DNA of 64,000 nucleotides from Bacillota bacterium (GTDB taxonomy: Bacteria > Bacillota > Clostridia > Lachnospirales > Lachnospiraceae). The stretch covers positions 37,037 to 101,036 of the forward strand of contig JAEZFK010000026.1 in NCBI GenBank assembly GCA_023437715.1, written 5' to 3'. This document shows, piece after piece, positions 24,684-33,814 of the stretch (positions are counted from its first letter, which is position 1; each line of letters begins with the position of its first letter). A model generated the notes under the pieces. The model was not told the DNA's origin, made no database searches, and was given only the letters and a program-made list of their open reading frames with translations. A program made the translations under genes and the position numbers.

Positions 24684-24721
24684 ATGGCGGGATGGGAATC
24701 AGGAAAAACTCGTCCCGCCAT
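24684..24721 (+). promoter_or_regulatory. Intercistronic stem-loop after the binding-protein gene
   Basis: ATGGCGGGATG pairs with CGTCCCGCCAT over 11 bp (one G-U), with a 16-nt loop and no T run. Such hairpins after binding-protein genes commonly stabilise the upstream mRNA and lower expression of the permeases. Confidence 0.6.
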
Positions 24722-24795
24722 GGAATACATAACCATTCAGGCTGCCGGGAAAAAGCGTTTTGCTCAGCCTTATGAAGAAAGAGGGGGAAATAACC

Positions 24796-25719
24796 TTGAA
24801 GGAGAAGGTATTTAAAAGGTTGTTTTTTAAGAATCAGACGGGAGACAGGATATTCGCTTTTTCATTGCTGCTTCCGGCGATTATTACGACTGTAATATTT
24901 ATATTGCTTCCGGTGGCGGACTCCATCTACAGAAGTTTTTTTGATTATAAGGTGAAGAATATTATTTCAGGAAAACCGGGTATTTGGAATGATTTTGCCA
25001 ACTATACGAAGCTGTTTTCCAACGGAAAGCTGGTTCCTTCCATGACCAATACTCTGGTATTTGTGTTTGGAGTGGTCATTGCCCAATTTGTTTTGGGCAT
25101 GGCGCTGGCCCTGATTTTAAACAGCAATATAAGATTTTCGCGTTTTATACGAAGCATTATGATGATTCCCTGGGTAGTGCCGACTCTGATATCAGGACTT
25201 ATATGGCTTTGGATGTTCCAGCCCCAATACGGTTTGATGAAATATTTCGTCGGAATACTCAGCGGCGGAAGAGTGACAAGCTTTGCCATTTTAAACAATC
25301 CGGCTACAGCCATGCTGGGCGTATCGGTGGCTGCCTTATGGAAACAGATTCCTCTTGCGACCTTGCTTCTTCTGGCAGGTCTTGCCAATGTGCCGGAGGA
25401 TATTTTAGAGGCGGCCAAAATTGACGGGGCAAACAGTGTTCAAAGGTTTTTTAACATTGTGCTCCCCTATATGAAGAGCGTAATCAAGGTTACTGTTTCC
25501 ATGTCCATTATTGAGAACTTCAAGCAGTTCCCCTTATTCTGGACCATGACCGGAGGCGGGCCCAATAACTCGACCACTACCATGGCTATTTTGAGCTACC
25601 GGGAAGCCTTTGTTTCCAATAACTTTGGCTCCGGCGCTGCAGTCACTACGGTATGGATGCTTCTGATGATTGCGGTGGTGTTTATTTATAACCGGATCTT
25701 CAAAGCAGATGACATGTAA
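24796..25719 (+). CDS. Sugar ABC transporter permease (MalF/UgpA-like)
   Basis: Membrane subunit with six predicted spans and the EAA motif EAAKIDGANSVQRFFNIVLPYMK near the C-terminus. About 307 residues. I choose the TTG at 24796, preceded by GAGGGGG at a suitable distance. An ATG at 24772 in frame would add eight residues but has no ribosome site. It forms an operon with the binding protein upstream and a second permease 14 nt downstream, all under the third operator copy. Confidence 0.88.
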   Translation: MKEKVFKRLFFKNQTGDRIFAFSLLLPAIITTVIFILLPVADSIYRSFFDYKVKNIISGKPGIWNDFANYTKLFSNGKLVPSMTNTLVFVFGVVIAQFVLGMALALILNSNIRFSRFIRSIMMIPWVVPTLISGLIWLWMFQPQYGLMKYFVGILSGGRVTSFAILNNPATAMLGVSVAALWKQIPLATLLLLAGLANVPEDILEAAKIDGANSVQRFFNIVLPYMKSVIKVTVSMSIIENFKQFPLFWTMTGGGPNNSTTTMAILSYREAFVSNNFGSGAAVTTVWMLLMIAVVFIYNRIFKADDM

Positions 25720-25733
25720 GGAGGAGACAGAAT

Positions 25734-26573
25734 ATGAAACGGAATCGTATCTTAGCCGGTATTTTAAAGCAGGTGGTTTTAATTCTCATCCTTCTGTTCC
25801 TGCTCTTTCCCCTGTTTTGGGTTTTGCTCACCTCCTTTAAAACCAACATGGAGGCCTATAAGTTTCCGCCCACCTTTTTAGTCAGGAACCCTACGGTTAT
25901 GAGCTACATCAAATTATTTACCGTGGATAACGACTTTTTTACATATTATAAAAACAATTTTATTGTGGCGGGAAGCTCCGCCCTGATCACCACCTTTATG
26001 GCGATTATTTCCGGCTATGCCTTATCCAGGTTTCATTTTAAATGGAACCCATGGATTGTGGCGGCATTTACCTCCGCACAGATGTTTCCTGTGGTCAGCC
26101 GTTTGATTTCCCTTTATAAGATCCTGGGAGATGTGAAGCTGATCAACACCCACACCGGGCTGATCCTGGCCGTTACGGCAGGCATGCTCCCCTTTACCAT
26201 TATGCTGATGTCCAGCTTCTACGACGGGATTCCCAGAGAGCTGGAGGAAGCGGCCAAAGTGGATGGAGCAGGCAGATTCGGGACCCTTTTCCGGGTGGTG
26301 GTGCCTCTTGTAAAGCCGGGTATGCTGGCGGTGGGGATCTATGCATTCCTGCTTTCCTGGGATGATTATCTCCATGCGTCGACCCTGATTCAGACAGATT
26401 CCCTGCGGACGTTGTCGGCAGGCGTAGCACTCCGTTATCTGGGCGAGCTTTCCTATGACTGGTCCCTGATTAACACCATTTCCATTGTGGGAACCATTCC
26501 CATGGTAGTGATATTCTTCTTCTTCCAGAAATACATGGTCAAGGGTCTGGTTGCGGGTGCTGTAAAAGGATAA
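25734..26573 (+). CDS. Sugar ABC transporter permease (MalG-like)
   Basis: 279-residue second permease of the importer: an N-terminal span (about 10-32), then the conserved transmembrane core with the EAA motif EEAAKVDGAGRFGTLFRVVVPLVKPG. The start follows AAGGAGGAGAC. The class II aldolase gene begins 16 nt after its stop, linking uptake and breakdown in one transcript. Confidence 0.92.
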   Translation: MKRNRILAGILKQVVLILILLFLLFPLFWVLLTSFKTNMEAYKFPPTFLVRNPTVMSYIKLFTVDNDFFTYYKNNFIVAGSSALITTFMAIISGYALSRFHFKWNPWIVAAFTSAQMFPVVSRLISLYKILGDVKLINTHTGLILAVTAGMLPFTIMLMSSFYDGIPRELEEAAKVDGAGRFGTLFRVVVPLVKPGMLAVGIYAFLLSWDDYLHASTLIQTDSLRTLSAGVALRYLGELSYDWSLINTISIVGTIPMVVIFFFFQKYMVKGLVAGAVKG

Positions 26574-26589
26574 AAAAGGAGAAAAAATC

Positions 26590-27447
26590 ATGCTTGTTAC
26601 GAATAGAGAGAATTTAATAAAGGCTGCAAAGTCAGGATATGCCATACCGGCTCTCAACACACAGGGCGGAAATTACGACATCATCTGGGCTGCCTGCCGG
26701 GCGGCGGAGGAAATGAAATCTCCTGTTATTCTGGCCCATTACGTATCCACAGGAGCCTATTCCGGCCACGACTGGTTTGTGGAGGTCTGCAAATGGTGTG
26801 CGGGCAAGGTATCGGTTCCGGTATCCATTCATCTGGATCACGGCGCTGATTTTGATATCTGCATGGAGGCGCTGAAGCTGGGCTTCACCTCCCTGATGAT
26901 TGACGGCTCTGAAAAATCCGTAGAGGAAAATGCGGCAATGACTAATGAGGTCTTAAAGGTGGCAAAGTGCTTCGGAGTACCGGTGGAGGCGGAAATCGGC
27001 GAGCTTCTGCGCCTTGATCAAATGGGAGCCGTATTGGAAAATAAGAATATCGTCAATCCGGAAGAGGTAAAATCATTTTTAAAGCTGTGCCGGCCGGATT
27101 CTCTTGCTATCGGCATCGGCAACGCTCATGGATATTACAGGGGAGAGCCTGACATCCACCTGGAGGTTTTGGAGGCTGTAAGGAAATTTACGGATATCCC
27201 CCTGGTCCTTCACGGCTGCACGGGAATGAAAGAGGATATCATTAAGGAAGCTATTAAGCTGGGAGTGGCAAAGATCAATTTCGGAACGGAAATCCGTTAT
27301 AAATATGTGGAACACTACGAGGACGGTTTAAAAAATATGGACCACCAGGGGCATTCCTGGAAGCTGTCCCAGCATGCAAATGACAGGCTGACAGAGGATA
27401 TTAAGGATATTATCCGTCTGGCAGGGTCGGAAGGAAAAGCCTTTTGA
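26590..27447 (+). CDS. Class II ketose-bisphosphate aldolase-like protein
   Basis: A 285-residue zinc aldolase of the FbaA/GatY/KbaY family. Visible motifs are NTQGGNYD (substrate end), HLDHGADFD (catalytic Asp and Zn His), EAEIGE (Zn Glu), GIGNAHGYY (Zn His region), LVLHGCTGM (Zn His) and KINFGTEIRY (phosphate/K site). The enzymes split a ketose 1-phosphate or 1,6-bisphosphate into dihydroxyacetone phosphate and an aldehyde. The operon has a FucI-like isomerase but no kinase, so the phosphorylating step must be encoded elsewhere. The start follows AAAAAAGGAG. The gene closes the ABC operon. Confidence 0.87.
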   Translation: MLVTNRENLIKAAKSGYAIPALNTQGGNYDIIWAACRAAEEMKSPVILAHYVSTGAYSGHDWFVEVCKWCAGKVSVPVSIHLDHGADFDICMEALKLGFTSLMIDGSEKSVEENAAMTNEVLKVAKCFGVPVEAEIGELLRLDQMGAVLENKNIVNPEEVKSFLKLCRPDSLAIGIGNAHGYYRGEPDIHLEVLEAVRKFTDIPLVLHGCTGMKEDIIKEAIKLGVAKINFGTEIRYKYVEHYEDGLKNMDHQGHSWKLSQHANDRLTEDIKDIIRLAGSEGKAF

Positions 27448-27618
27448 TGCAATCTGTGAAAGAGGAGACAAGGCTGTTAAGCCGGATGCAGGGATACGGC
27501 GTGATGACGGGGCAATGGGAACGCTTGGCGAGGAAAAAGCAAGAAAAGAAATGACGTCTTTACTGCCAACGCTAAAACGCTGGAAATAACCATAATATAA
27601 CAAACGGTTTAATATGTG

Positions 27619-27666
27619 AAAGGGCTGCCCCAGGGAGAACAAGTTCTCCTTTGAGGCAGCCCTTTT
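27619..27666. terminator. Bidirectional terminator between aldolase and asnA
   Basis: AAGGGCTGCC pairs with GGCAGCCCTT, and the inner GGAGAAC pairs with GTTCTCC around AA, giving a long stem with A run left and T run right. It serves both convergent genes. The 171 nt before it hold only a short open stretch that I could not assign. Confidence 0.88.
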
Positions 27667-27686
27667 CAGTTATGAGCCTGAATCAA

Positions 27687-28694
27687 TTACAGCAGAAAGA
27701 TCTTATTCTTCCTGCATTCTTCTTTCATATCCTCAGGCCAGATGCTGGCCTGAACCTCTCCCACATGGGCTCTGTCTAAGAGCAGCATGCAGAGGCGGGA
27801 CTGTCCGATTCCACCGCCGATGGTGTAGGGAAGTTCCCCATTGAGAAGCATTCTGTGGTAAGGTAAGTTCTTCCGGTCCTCGCAGCCTGCTTTTTTTAAC
27901 TGCTCTGCCAGAGATGCTTCATCCACACGGATGCCCATGCTGGAGATTTCCAGGGCGCAGTTTAAGTTCTCAAACCAGAAAAGGATGTCCCCGTTTAACT
28001 GCCAGTCATCGTAGTCAGGAGCTCTTCCGTCATGGGGCTTTCCGCTGCCCAGCCTGTCACCGATTTTCATGAGGAAGACACAGCCGTGCTCCTTGGTAAT
28101 CAGGTTTTCCCTTTCCTTGGGAGTCTTGTCAGGGTAGCGGTCCTCCAGCTCCTGGGAGGTGATGAAGGTGATATCCTTTGGAAGGTGCTTTACAGCCTGA
28201 GGATATTTATACCAGACCTCATGCTGCATGTGCTTGATGATCTTGAAAATGGTGCGGACGGTTTCCTTTAAGGTCTCCTCGTTGCGTTCTTCCTTTGTGA
28301 TGACCTTTTCCCAGTCCCACTGGTCCACGTAGCAGGAATGAAGGTTATCTAGGTCTTCGTCTCTGCGGATGGCGTTCATGTTGGTATAAAGCCCTTCTCC
28401 GGGCTGGAAGCCGTATTCGTGAAGGGCCATGCGCTTCCACTTCGCAAGGGAGTGAACCACTTCAATGGTTTCGCCTGGAATGCCTGCGATGTCAAACTGC
28501 ACCGGGCGTTCCACGCCGTTTAGATTGTCGTTTAAGCCGCTGCTTTTTTCCACGAATAAGGGGGCTGAGATTCTCTCCAAATTCATTTCTTTTCCCAGCT
28601 CTTTTTGAAATGTATCCCTGATGTATTTAATGGCCTCCTGGGTCTCCCGGACGGAGAGCCTGGGGTCATAATTTTCCGGTATGATCAGTTCCAT
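27687..28694 (-). CDS. asnA: Aspartate-ammonia ligase (asparagine synthetase A)
   Basis: A 335-residue AsnA enzyme, which makes asparagine from aspartate, ammonia and ATP. It is related to class II aminoacyl-tRNA synthetases. The family signatures are clear: [19 protein letters not shown] near the start, [43 protein letters not shown], and the C-terminal [25 protein letters not shown]. Length matches the family. The start follows TTGGAGGAAT. It is transcribed alone from the divergent region shared with the Sua5 gene. The gap to that gene is too short for a T-box leader. Confidence 0.96.
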   Translation of the reverse strand: MELIIPENYDPRLSVRETQEAIKYIRDTFQKELGKEMNLERISAPLFVEKSSGLNDNLNGVERPVQFDIAGIPGETIEVVHSLAKWKRMALHEYGFQPGEGLYTNMNAIRRDEDLDNLHSCYVDQWDWEKVITKEERNEETLKETVRTIFKIIKHMQHEVWYKYPQAVKHLPKDITFITSQELEDRYPDKTPKERENLITKEHGCVFLMKIGDRLGSGKPHDGRAPDYDDWQLNGDILFWFENLNCALEISSMGIRVDEASLAEQLKKAGCEDRKNLPYHRMLLNGELPYTIGGGIGQSRLCMLLLDRAHVGEVQASIWPEDMKEECRKNKIFLL

Positions 28695-28784
28695 GTCCTA
28701 TTCCTCCAACAAAATAAAGTGTATTAATAAATGTTTTTATAATGGTATCATTATTCTGGAAAACGCGCAACTGTTGTTTAAAAG

Positions 28785-28813
28785 TTGCATGGAGGCTGGG
28801 CCTGTGATATGAT
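28785..28813 (+). promoter_or_regulatory. Promoter of the Sua5 gene
   Basis: TTGCAT, 17 nt, TATGAT. Transcription would begin near 28820, which excludes the in-frame ATG at 28816 and supports the ATG at 28846 as the start. Confidence 0.65.
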
Positions 28814-28845
28814 AAATGGAAGTGAAAAGAAAAGAGAAAAGCCAT

Positions 28846-29907
28846 ATGATAACAGAACGAATAAAAATAGAAGATAAAGAACATCCAAAGGAAGAACTTT
28901 TAAAAAAGCCTGCGGAAATTTTAAGAAACGGAGGTCTGGTGGCCTTTCCCACAGAGACCGTTTACGGCCTGGGAGCCAATGCCTTAAATGAGGAGGCGGC
29001 GAAAAAAATTTACGAGGCAAAGGGACGTCCGTCGGACAACCCCCTCATCGCCCACATTGCAGATTTTGACGGTCTTGGCCCCCTTGTTTCTGAAATACCG
29101 GAGGCGGGAAAGAAGCTGATGGAAGCTTTCTGGCCCGGCCCCCTGACCCTTATATTTCCAAAGAGCAGCATGGTGCCCTACGGGACCACGGGAGGTCTTG
29201 ATACAGTGGCGGTGCGGATGCCCTCAGACCCTGTAGCAAATGCCCTCATACGCCTGTCCGGCGTTCCGGTAGCAGCCCCCAGCGCCAACACCTCGGGCCG
29301 CCCCAGCCCTACCACGGCGGATCACGTCTGGCAGGACATGAATGGGAAAATTGACATGATCGTGGACGGAGGCGCCGTAGGGATCGGCGTGGAATCCACC
29401 ATCATTGATGTTTCAGGGAAGGTTCCTATGATTTTAAGGCCGGGAGCCATCACCCAGGAGATGGCCTCCGCTGTTCTTGGCCTGATGGTACCCCTTGATC
29501 CCGCAATTACCTCCGGCCCCATGAAAGCCGATGTAAGGCCTAAAGCGCCTGGCATGAAGTACAAGCATTACGCGCCGAAAGCGGATTTAACCCTGGTGGA
29601 AGGGGAGACGGAAGCGGTAACGGAGACCATTAACCGTCTGGCAGATGAGAAAATCGGACAAGGCTTTTCCGTGGGAATTATCTGCACCGAAGAGACGAAG
29701 AGCCTGTATCCTGCCGGAATGGTGAAAAGCCTGGGCTTCCGGGCAAAGGAAGAAACCCTGGCCCATAATCTTTATTCAGTGCTGCGGGAATTTGACGATC
29801 TGAAAGCGGATTTCATTTTTTCCGAAAGCTTTTCAAAGGATCATCTGGGGCAGGCCATTATGAACCGGCTGACCAAGGCGGCGGGATATCATATTTTAAA
29901 GGTTTAA
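28846..29907 (+). CDS. Threonylcarbamoyl-AMP synthase, Sua5-type
   Basis: A 353-residue two-domain Sua5/YwlC enzyme that makes threonylcarbamoyl-AMP from threonine, bicarbonate and ATP for the t6A37 tRNA modification. The YrdC domain covers about residues 15-205: GGLVAFPTETVYGLGANA, KGRPSDNPLIAHI, WPGPLTLIF, VAVRMPSDPVA, PVAAPSANTSGRPSPTTA, VESTIIDVSG. The short C-terminal Sua5 domain follows a linker with APGMKYKHYAPKA. The start at 28846 rests on the promoter position; its ribosome site is weak. The downstream deaminase gene starts 79 nt later. Confidence 0.93.
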   Translation: MITERIKIEDKEHPKEELLKKPAEILRNGGLVAFPTETVYGLGANALNEEAAKKIYEAKGRPSDNPLIAHIADFDGLGPLVSEIPEAGKKLMEAFWPGPLTLIFPKSSMVPYGTTGGLDTVAVRMPSDPVANALIRLSGVPVAAPSANTSGRPSPTTADHVWQDMNGKIDMIVDGGAVGIGVESTIIDVSGKVPMILRPGAITQEMASAVLGLMVPLDPAITSGPMKADVRPKAPGMKYKHYAPKADLTLVEGETEAVTETINRLADEKIGQGFSVGIICTEETKSLYPAGMVKSLGFRAKEETLAHNLYSVLREFDDLKADFIFSESFSKDHLGQAIMNRLTKAAGYHILKV

Positions 29908-29986
29908 AGAACATTTGCAGAATGGAGGAAGCCCCATAGAGCGGGGCGGGCTTTGCCCGGAAAGCATGGGCAGGAAAGAGGAGATT

Positions 29987-30481
29987 ATGTCAGGAAAAAG
30001 AGAAGATTATATCACATGGGATGAGTATTTTATGGGAGTGGCCGCCCTTTCCGGAAAGCGCTCCAAGGACCCCAGCACCCAGGTGGGGGCCTGCATTGTC
30101 AGCCAGGATAATAAGATTTTATCCATGGGCTATAACGGCTTTCCCATGGGCTGCTCCGATGATGAGTTCCCCTGGGGCAAGGAAAACGAAGAGGACGACC
30201 CCTATAATGCCAAATATTTCTATTCCACCCACAGCGAATTAAATGCTATCCTTAATTACAGGGGAGGCAGTCTGGAAGGCAGCAAGCTTTATGTGACCTT
30301 ATTCCCCTGCAATGAATGCGCCAAGGCCATCATACAGGCCGGAATCAAGACCGTTGTCTATGGCTCCGACAAGTATTCGGATACTCCGGCTGTCAGCGCT
30401 TCCAAAAGGATGCTCAACGCCGCAGGGGTACGGTATTACCAGTACCAGCCTACGGGAAGAAAGATAGAGATAGAGGTCTGA
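29987..30481 (+). CDS. Deoxycytidylate deaminase family protein
   Basis: A 164-residue zinc-dependent deaminase, converting dCMP to dUMP for thymidylate synthesis (ComEB/dCD type). The zinc and catalytic residues are in HSELNAIL (His and Glu) and PCNECAKAIIQAGI (two Cys). KDPSTQVGACIV and DSELNAI-type spacing match the family. The ATG at 29987 follows AGGAAAGAGGAG; an upstream in-frame ATG is poorly supported. The next gene starts 1 nt after its stop. Confidence 0.92.
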   Translation: MSGKREDYITWDEYFMGVAALSGKRSKDPSTQVGACIVSQDNKILSMGYNGFPMGCSDDEFPWGKENEEDDPYNAKYFYSTHSELNAILNYRGGSLEGSKLYVTLFPCNECAKAIIQAGIKTVVYGSDKYSDTPAVSASKRMLNAAGVRYYQYQPTGRKIEIEV

Positions 30482-30482
30482 C

Positions 30483-32219
30483 ATGAAGTTTTTACTTGCG
30501 GCTCTTAATGCCAAATACATTCACTCCAACCCCGGCATTTACAGCCTTAAGGCCTATGCGGAAAAATATGGGGCAAAGCCGGAAATGGAAAGCAGGGGCT
30601 TTCAGATCGAAATCGGGGAATACACCATTAACAATCAGCCGGATGAGATCTTAAAGGATATTTACACCCGAAAGCCTGATGCAATAGGTTTTTCCTGCTA
30701 CATCTGGAACATTGCTTACGTGCTGGAACTGGTACGGGACCTTCCGAAGGTTCTCCCGCATGCGGAGATCTGGCTGGGCGGTCCCGAAGTGTCTTATAAC
30801 GCCGCCCAGATCCTATCCCGGGAACCGGCGGTCTACGGCATCATGATGGGAGAGGGGGAGGAAACCTTTTTAAATATCGTAAGGCGCTATATGGACGGAA
30901 GCAGGAGCTTTGGCTCCGTCTGCGGCACAGCTGTGAGGGATGAGACGGGAAAGGCAGTTGAGAACCCCTTGATGAGAGCCGTGGATATGAGCTCCATTCC
31001 TTTCCTGTATGAAGATCTGAAGGATTTCGATAACCGGATTATTTACTACGAAAGCAGCCGGGGCTGCCCCTTTTCCTGCAGCTACTGCCTTTCCTCCCTG
31101 GATAAGTCGGTGCGGTTCCGGGATACGGACCTGGTACTTAAGGAACTGAACTTCTTTCTTGAAAACCGGGTTCCACAGGTGAAATTTGTGGACAGAACCT
31201 TTAACTGCAACCGAAAGCATACGATGGCAATCTGGCGTCATATCATGGAGCATGACAACGGGATCACTAATTTTCATTTTGAGATATCTGCCGACCTGTT
31301 AAATGAGGAAGAGCTTAAGCTTTTATCCTGCATGAGGCCGGGACTTATACAGCTTGAGATCGGGGTTCAGAGCACCAATCCGGTAACCATTAAGGAAATC
31401 CGCCGCCAGATGGACTTAAAGCTTTTAAAAAACACCGTGGCCCGGATCAACAGCTTTAATAATATTCACCAGCACCTTGATCTGATCGCAGGCCTGCCCT
31501 GCGAAGATTACGAAAGCTTCCGCAGCTCCTTCAATGAAGTCTATGAGATGAAGCCGGAACAGCTTCAGCTGGGCTTTCTGAAGGTCTTAAAGGGTTCCTA
31601 TATGGCGGAAAAGGCAGAGGAATACGGGGTGAAATTTAAAACCCAGCCCCCTTATGAGGTGCTGTCCACCAGATGGTTAAGCTACGGGGAAATCCTTAAG
31701 CTGAAGACCCTGGAGGAAATGCTGGAGGTTTACGGAAACAGCGGCCAGTTCCGGACTGTTATGGCTGAACTTTCCGGGGAATTTGAAACGCCTTTTGATA
31801 TGTTTGAAGCTCTGGCTGAATATTATGATAAACAGGGACTGCTGGGGATCAGCCACAGCCGGATGGCCCGTTATGAAATCCTGGAACGGTTTATCAGCCA
31901 GAGGATACCGGAAAAGCTTCCCCTGTACCAGGATTACCTTGTGTATGATCTGTACTTGAGAGAAAATTTAAAGAGCCGTCCGCCCTTTGCAGCTGACCAG
32001 GAACCTTATAAAGACCGGGTCAGGGCCTTTTTTGCAGAGGAAGCGGAAAACTTCCGGTATCTGGGAGAAGACTATAAGGGCTATGAGGCCAGACAGCTTA
32101 TAAAAATGGCTCATGTGGAGGTCTTCCGGGATGGAAGAGCGGTTCTTTTTGATTACAGGAAACGGGATGCCCTATCCCATAACGCGGCGGATCATGAGAT
32201 CGGCATATGGAGGAACTGA
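30483..32219 (+). CDS. B12-binding-domain radical SAM protein (DUF4080)
   Basis: A 578-residue class B-like radical SAM enzyme. The N-terminal part (about 1-140) is a Rossmann cobalamin-binding-type domain (PDAIGFSCYIWNI, IWLGGPEVSYN) that lacks the DxHxxG base-off motif. The radical SAM domain has SSRGCPFSCSYCLSS, whose three Cys bind the 4Fe-4S cluster. A C-terminal DUF4080-type region follows (about 380-570). The reaction is unknown; members are widespread in clostridia. It begins 1 nt after the dCMP deaminase gene, and its TGA overlaps the nth start codon, so the three are co-transcribed. Confidence 0.88.
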   Translation: MKFLLAALNAKYIHSNPGIYSLKAYAEKYGAKPEMESRGFQIEIGEYTINNQPDEILKDIYTRKPDAIGFSCYIWNIAYVLELVRDLPKVLPHAEIWLGGPEVSYNAAQILSREPAVYGIMMGEGEETFLNIVRRYMDGSRSFGSVCGTAVRDETGKAVENPLMRAVDMSSIPFLYEDLKDFDNRIIYYESSRGCPFSCSYCLSSLDKSVRFRDTDLVLKELNFFLENRVPQVKFVDRTFNCNRKHTMAIWRHIMEHDNGITNFHFEISADLLNEEELKLLSCMRPGLIQLEIGVQSTNPVTIKEIRRQMDLKLLKNTVARINSFNNIHQHLDLIAGLPCEDYESFRSSFNEVYEMKPEQLQLGFLKVLKGSYMAEKAEEYGVKFKTQPPYEVLSTRWLSYGEILKLKTLEEMLEVYGNSGQFRTVMAELSGEFETPFDMFEALAEYYDKQGLLGISHSRMARYEILERFISQRIPEKLPLYQDYLVYDLYLRENLKSRPPFAADQEPYKDRVRAFFAEEAENFRYLGEDYKGYEARQLIKMAHVEVFRDGRAVLFDYRKRDALSHNAADHEIGIWRN

Positions 32220-32875
32220 TGGCAAAGAAAGAGACAAAAGCAGAGCGGGCTGTACGGGTGGAAAAGGTGCTGGAGGCCCTTGACAGGGAATACGGAACCG
32301 AATACATCTGCTATTTAAATCACGAAACCCCATGGCAGCTTTTAATCGCAGTCATTTTAAGCGCCCAGTGCACCGACGCCAGGGTGAATATGGTGACAAA
32401 GGATTTATTTAAGAAATATGACTCTCCGGAAAAATTTGCAAAGGCTGACTTAAAGGAGCTGGAGAAGGACATTCATTCCCTGGGCTTTTATCATATGAAA
32501 GCCAAAAACATTATTTCCTGCTGTCAGGACTTAATGGAGAAATTCGGGGGTGTGGTTCCCCAGACCATGGAGGAGCTGACATCCCTGGCCGGCGTGGGCA
32601 GAAAGACCGCCAATGTCATCCGGGGAAATATTTATAATGAACCCAGCATTGTGGTGGATACCCATGTAAAGCGGATTTCCAGAAAGCTGGGCTTTGCAAA
32701 GGAAGAGGACCCGGAGAAGATCGAATATGAGCTGATGAAGGTGCTTCCCAGAGAACACTGGATTCTGTGGAATATTCAGATCATCACCCTTGGAAGGTCC
32801 ATCTGCGTTGCAAGAAGTCCCAAGTGCGGGGAATGCTTTCTCCGGGAGCTCTGTCCCAGCGCGGGGAAGTCCTGA
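32219..32875 (+). CDS. nth: Endonuclease III
   Basis: A 218-residue DNA glycosylase/AP lyase for oxidised pyrimidines. It shows AVILSAQCTDARVN, the helix-hairpin-helix LTSLAGVGRKTANVI with catalytic Lys, VDTHVKRISRKLG with catalytic Asp, and the 4Fe-4S loop C-x6-C-x2-C-x5-C at the C-terminus (CVARSPKCGECFLRELC). The ATG overlaps the TGA of the upstream gene, and GGAGG lies seven bases before it, which points to translational coupling. An in-frame ATG 12 nt upstream is less well placed. Confidence 0.95.
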   Translation: MAKKETKAERAVRVEKVLEALDREYGTEYICYLNHETPWQLLIAVILSAQCTDARVNMVTKDLFKKYDSPEKFAKADLKELEKDIHSLGFYHMKAKNIISCCQDLMEKFGGVVPQTMEELTSLAGVGRKTANVIRGNIYNEPSIVVDTHVKRISRKLGFAKEEDPEKIEYELMKVLPREHWILWNIQIITLGRSICVARSPKCGECFLRELCPSAGKS

Positions 32876-32940
32876 GGGAAAAGGCTTGACGAGAAACACT
32901 TTGTCTGGGAAGACGTTTTTGGGGAAAGGGGGGAATCACA

Positions 32941-33648
32941 GTGACAATGTCTTATCTTGCGGTAGATTTGGAAACCACCGGTCTTGATCCGAAAACAGAC
33001 AGGATCATTGAAATCGGAGCGGTTCGGGTTCTTGACGGGAAAGTGTCTGAGGTTTACGAAACCTTTGTCAACCCTTACCGGAAGCTGGATGAGAGGGTGA
33101 TTTCCCTTACGGGAATCAGCGACAGTCAGCTGGAAAACGCCCCAGGAATCCAGGAGGTGATCGGCTCTTTTCTGGACTTCGCAGAAGGCCTTCCTCTTCT
33201 GGGCCATCATGTGATTTTTGATTACAGCTTTTTAAAGCGGGCTGCGGTCAACCAGGGATACGGCTTTGAACGCCAGGGAATTGACACTTTAACGCTTGCC
33301 AGAAAATTCATGCCGCCTGATGAAAAGAAAAATTTAAAAGCGGCCTGTGAATTTTTCGGAATGGAACCCTACTTAAACCACCGCGCTCTGGCGGATTCCA
33401 GGGCGTCTCACGGTCTGTACCAGAAGCTGTGGGAATTGTATGGAAAAGATGTCCCCGAGGCATTTGCTCCCCAGAGCCTTATTTATAAGGTGAAAAAGGA
33501 GCAGCCTGCCTCAAAAAGGCAAAAAGAACACTTGCAGGATTTACTAAAATATCATAAAATAGCCTTGACCATACAAACGGAACACTTATCCAAAAATGAA
33601 ATATCCAGGATTACGGATAGAATCATAGCGCAGTATGGAAGAATATAA
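32941..33648 (+). CDS. DnaQ-type 3'-5' exonuclease (PolC exonuclease-like)
   Basis: A 235-residue DEDDh exonuclease. ExoI is AVDLETTGLDPKTDRIIEIGAV, ExoII GHHVIFDYSFLKRA, ExoIII HRALADSRA with the catalytic His. The domain matches PolC/DinG-type proofreading exonucleases; the C-terminal 60 residues are basic and unassigned. It may proofread, trim or act in repair. The GTG at 32941 lies 8 nt after AAGGGGGG, better than the ATG at 32947. It is close behind nth, possibly in one transcript. Confidence 0.9.
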   Translation: MTMSYLAVDLETTGLDPKTDRIIEIGAVRVLDGKVSEVYETFVNPYRKLDERVISLTGISDSQLENAPGIQEVIGSFLDFAEGLPLLGHHVIFDYSFLKRAAVNQGYGFERQGIDTLTLARKFMPPDEKKNLKAACEFFGMEPYLNHRALADSRASHGLYQKLWELYGKDVPEAFAPQSLIYKVKKEQPASKRQKEHLQDLLKYHKIALTIQTEHLSKNEISRITDRIIAQYGRI

Positions 33649-33663
33649 AAGAGGTGAGACCGA

Positions 33664-33777
33664 ATGATTAATTTTAACAATAAAAACAACAGAAAATTTT
33701 TATCCGCAGTTTTAATTTTTGTGGTGATTTTATTGATTGTAGCAATGGTACTTCCTATGATGCAGGTCTTTTTTTAA
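33664..33777 (+). CDS. 37-residue single-span membrane peptide
   Basis: A short ORF reads MINFNNKNNRKFLSAVLIF then a hydrophobic stretch ending MMQVFF. It has a polar, basic N-terminus and one membrane helix (about 12-35), and a good ribosome site (AGAGGTGAG) 6 nt before the ATG. It fits in the 166-nt gap between the exonuclease and the VanW-like gene. The layout recalls Prli42-type small membrane proteins, but I cannot confirm family membership. Confidence 0.6.
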   Translation: MINFNNKNNRKFLSAVLIFVVILLIVAMVLPMMQVFF

Positions 33778-33814
33778 GCATCATACACAGCAAAGCAAGA
33801 GGAACGAATAAGGA

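Noticed and set aside
27448..27618. Short open stretch reading GTLGEEKARKEMTSLLPTLKRWK after the aldolase gene
   Set aside because: Could be a decayed gene end, but no ribosome site and too short to assign.
28695..28845. Possible T-box leader for asnA
   Set aside because: The divergent gap is only about 150 nt, and I see no T-box consensus or specifier stem.
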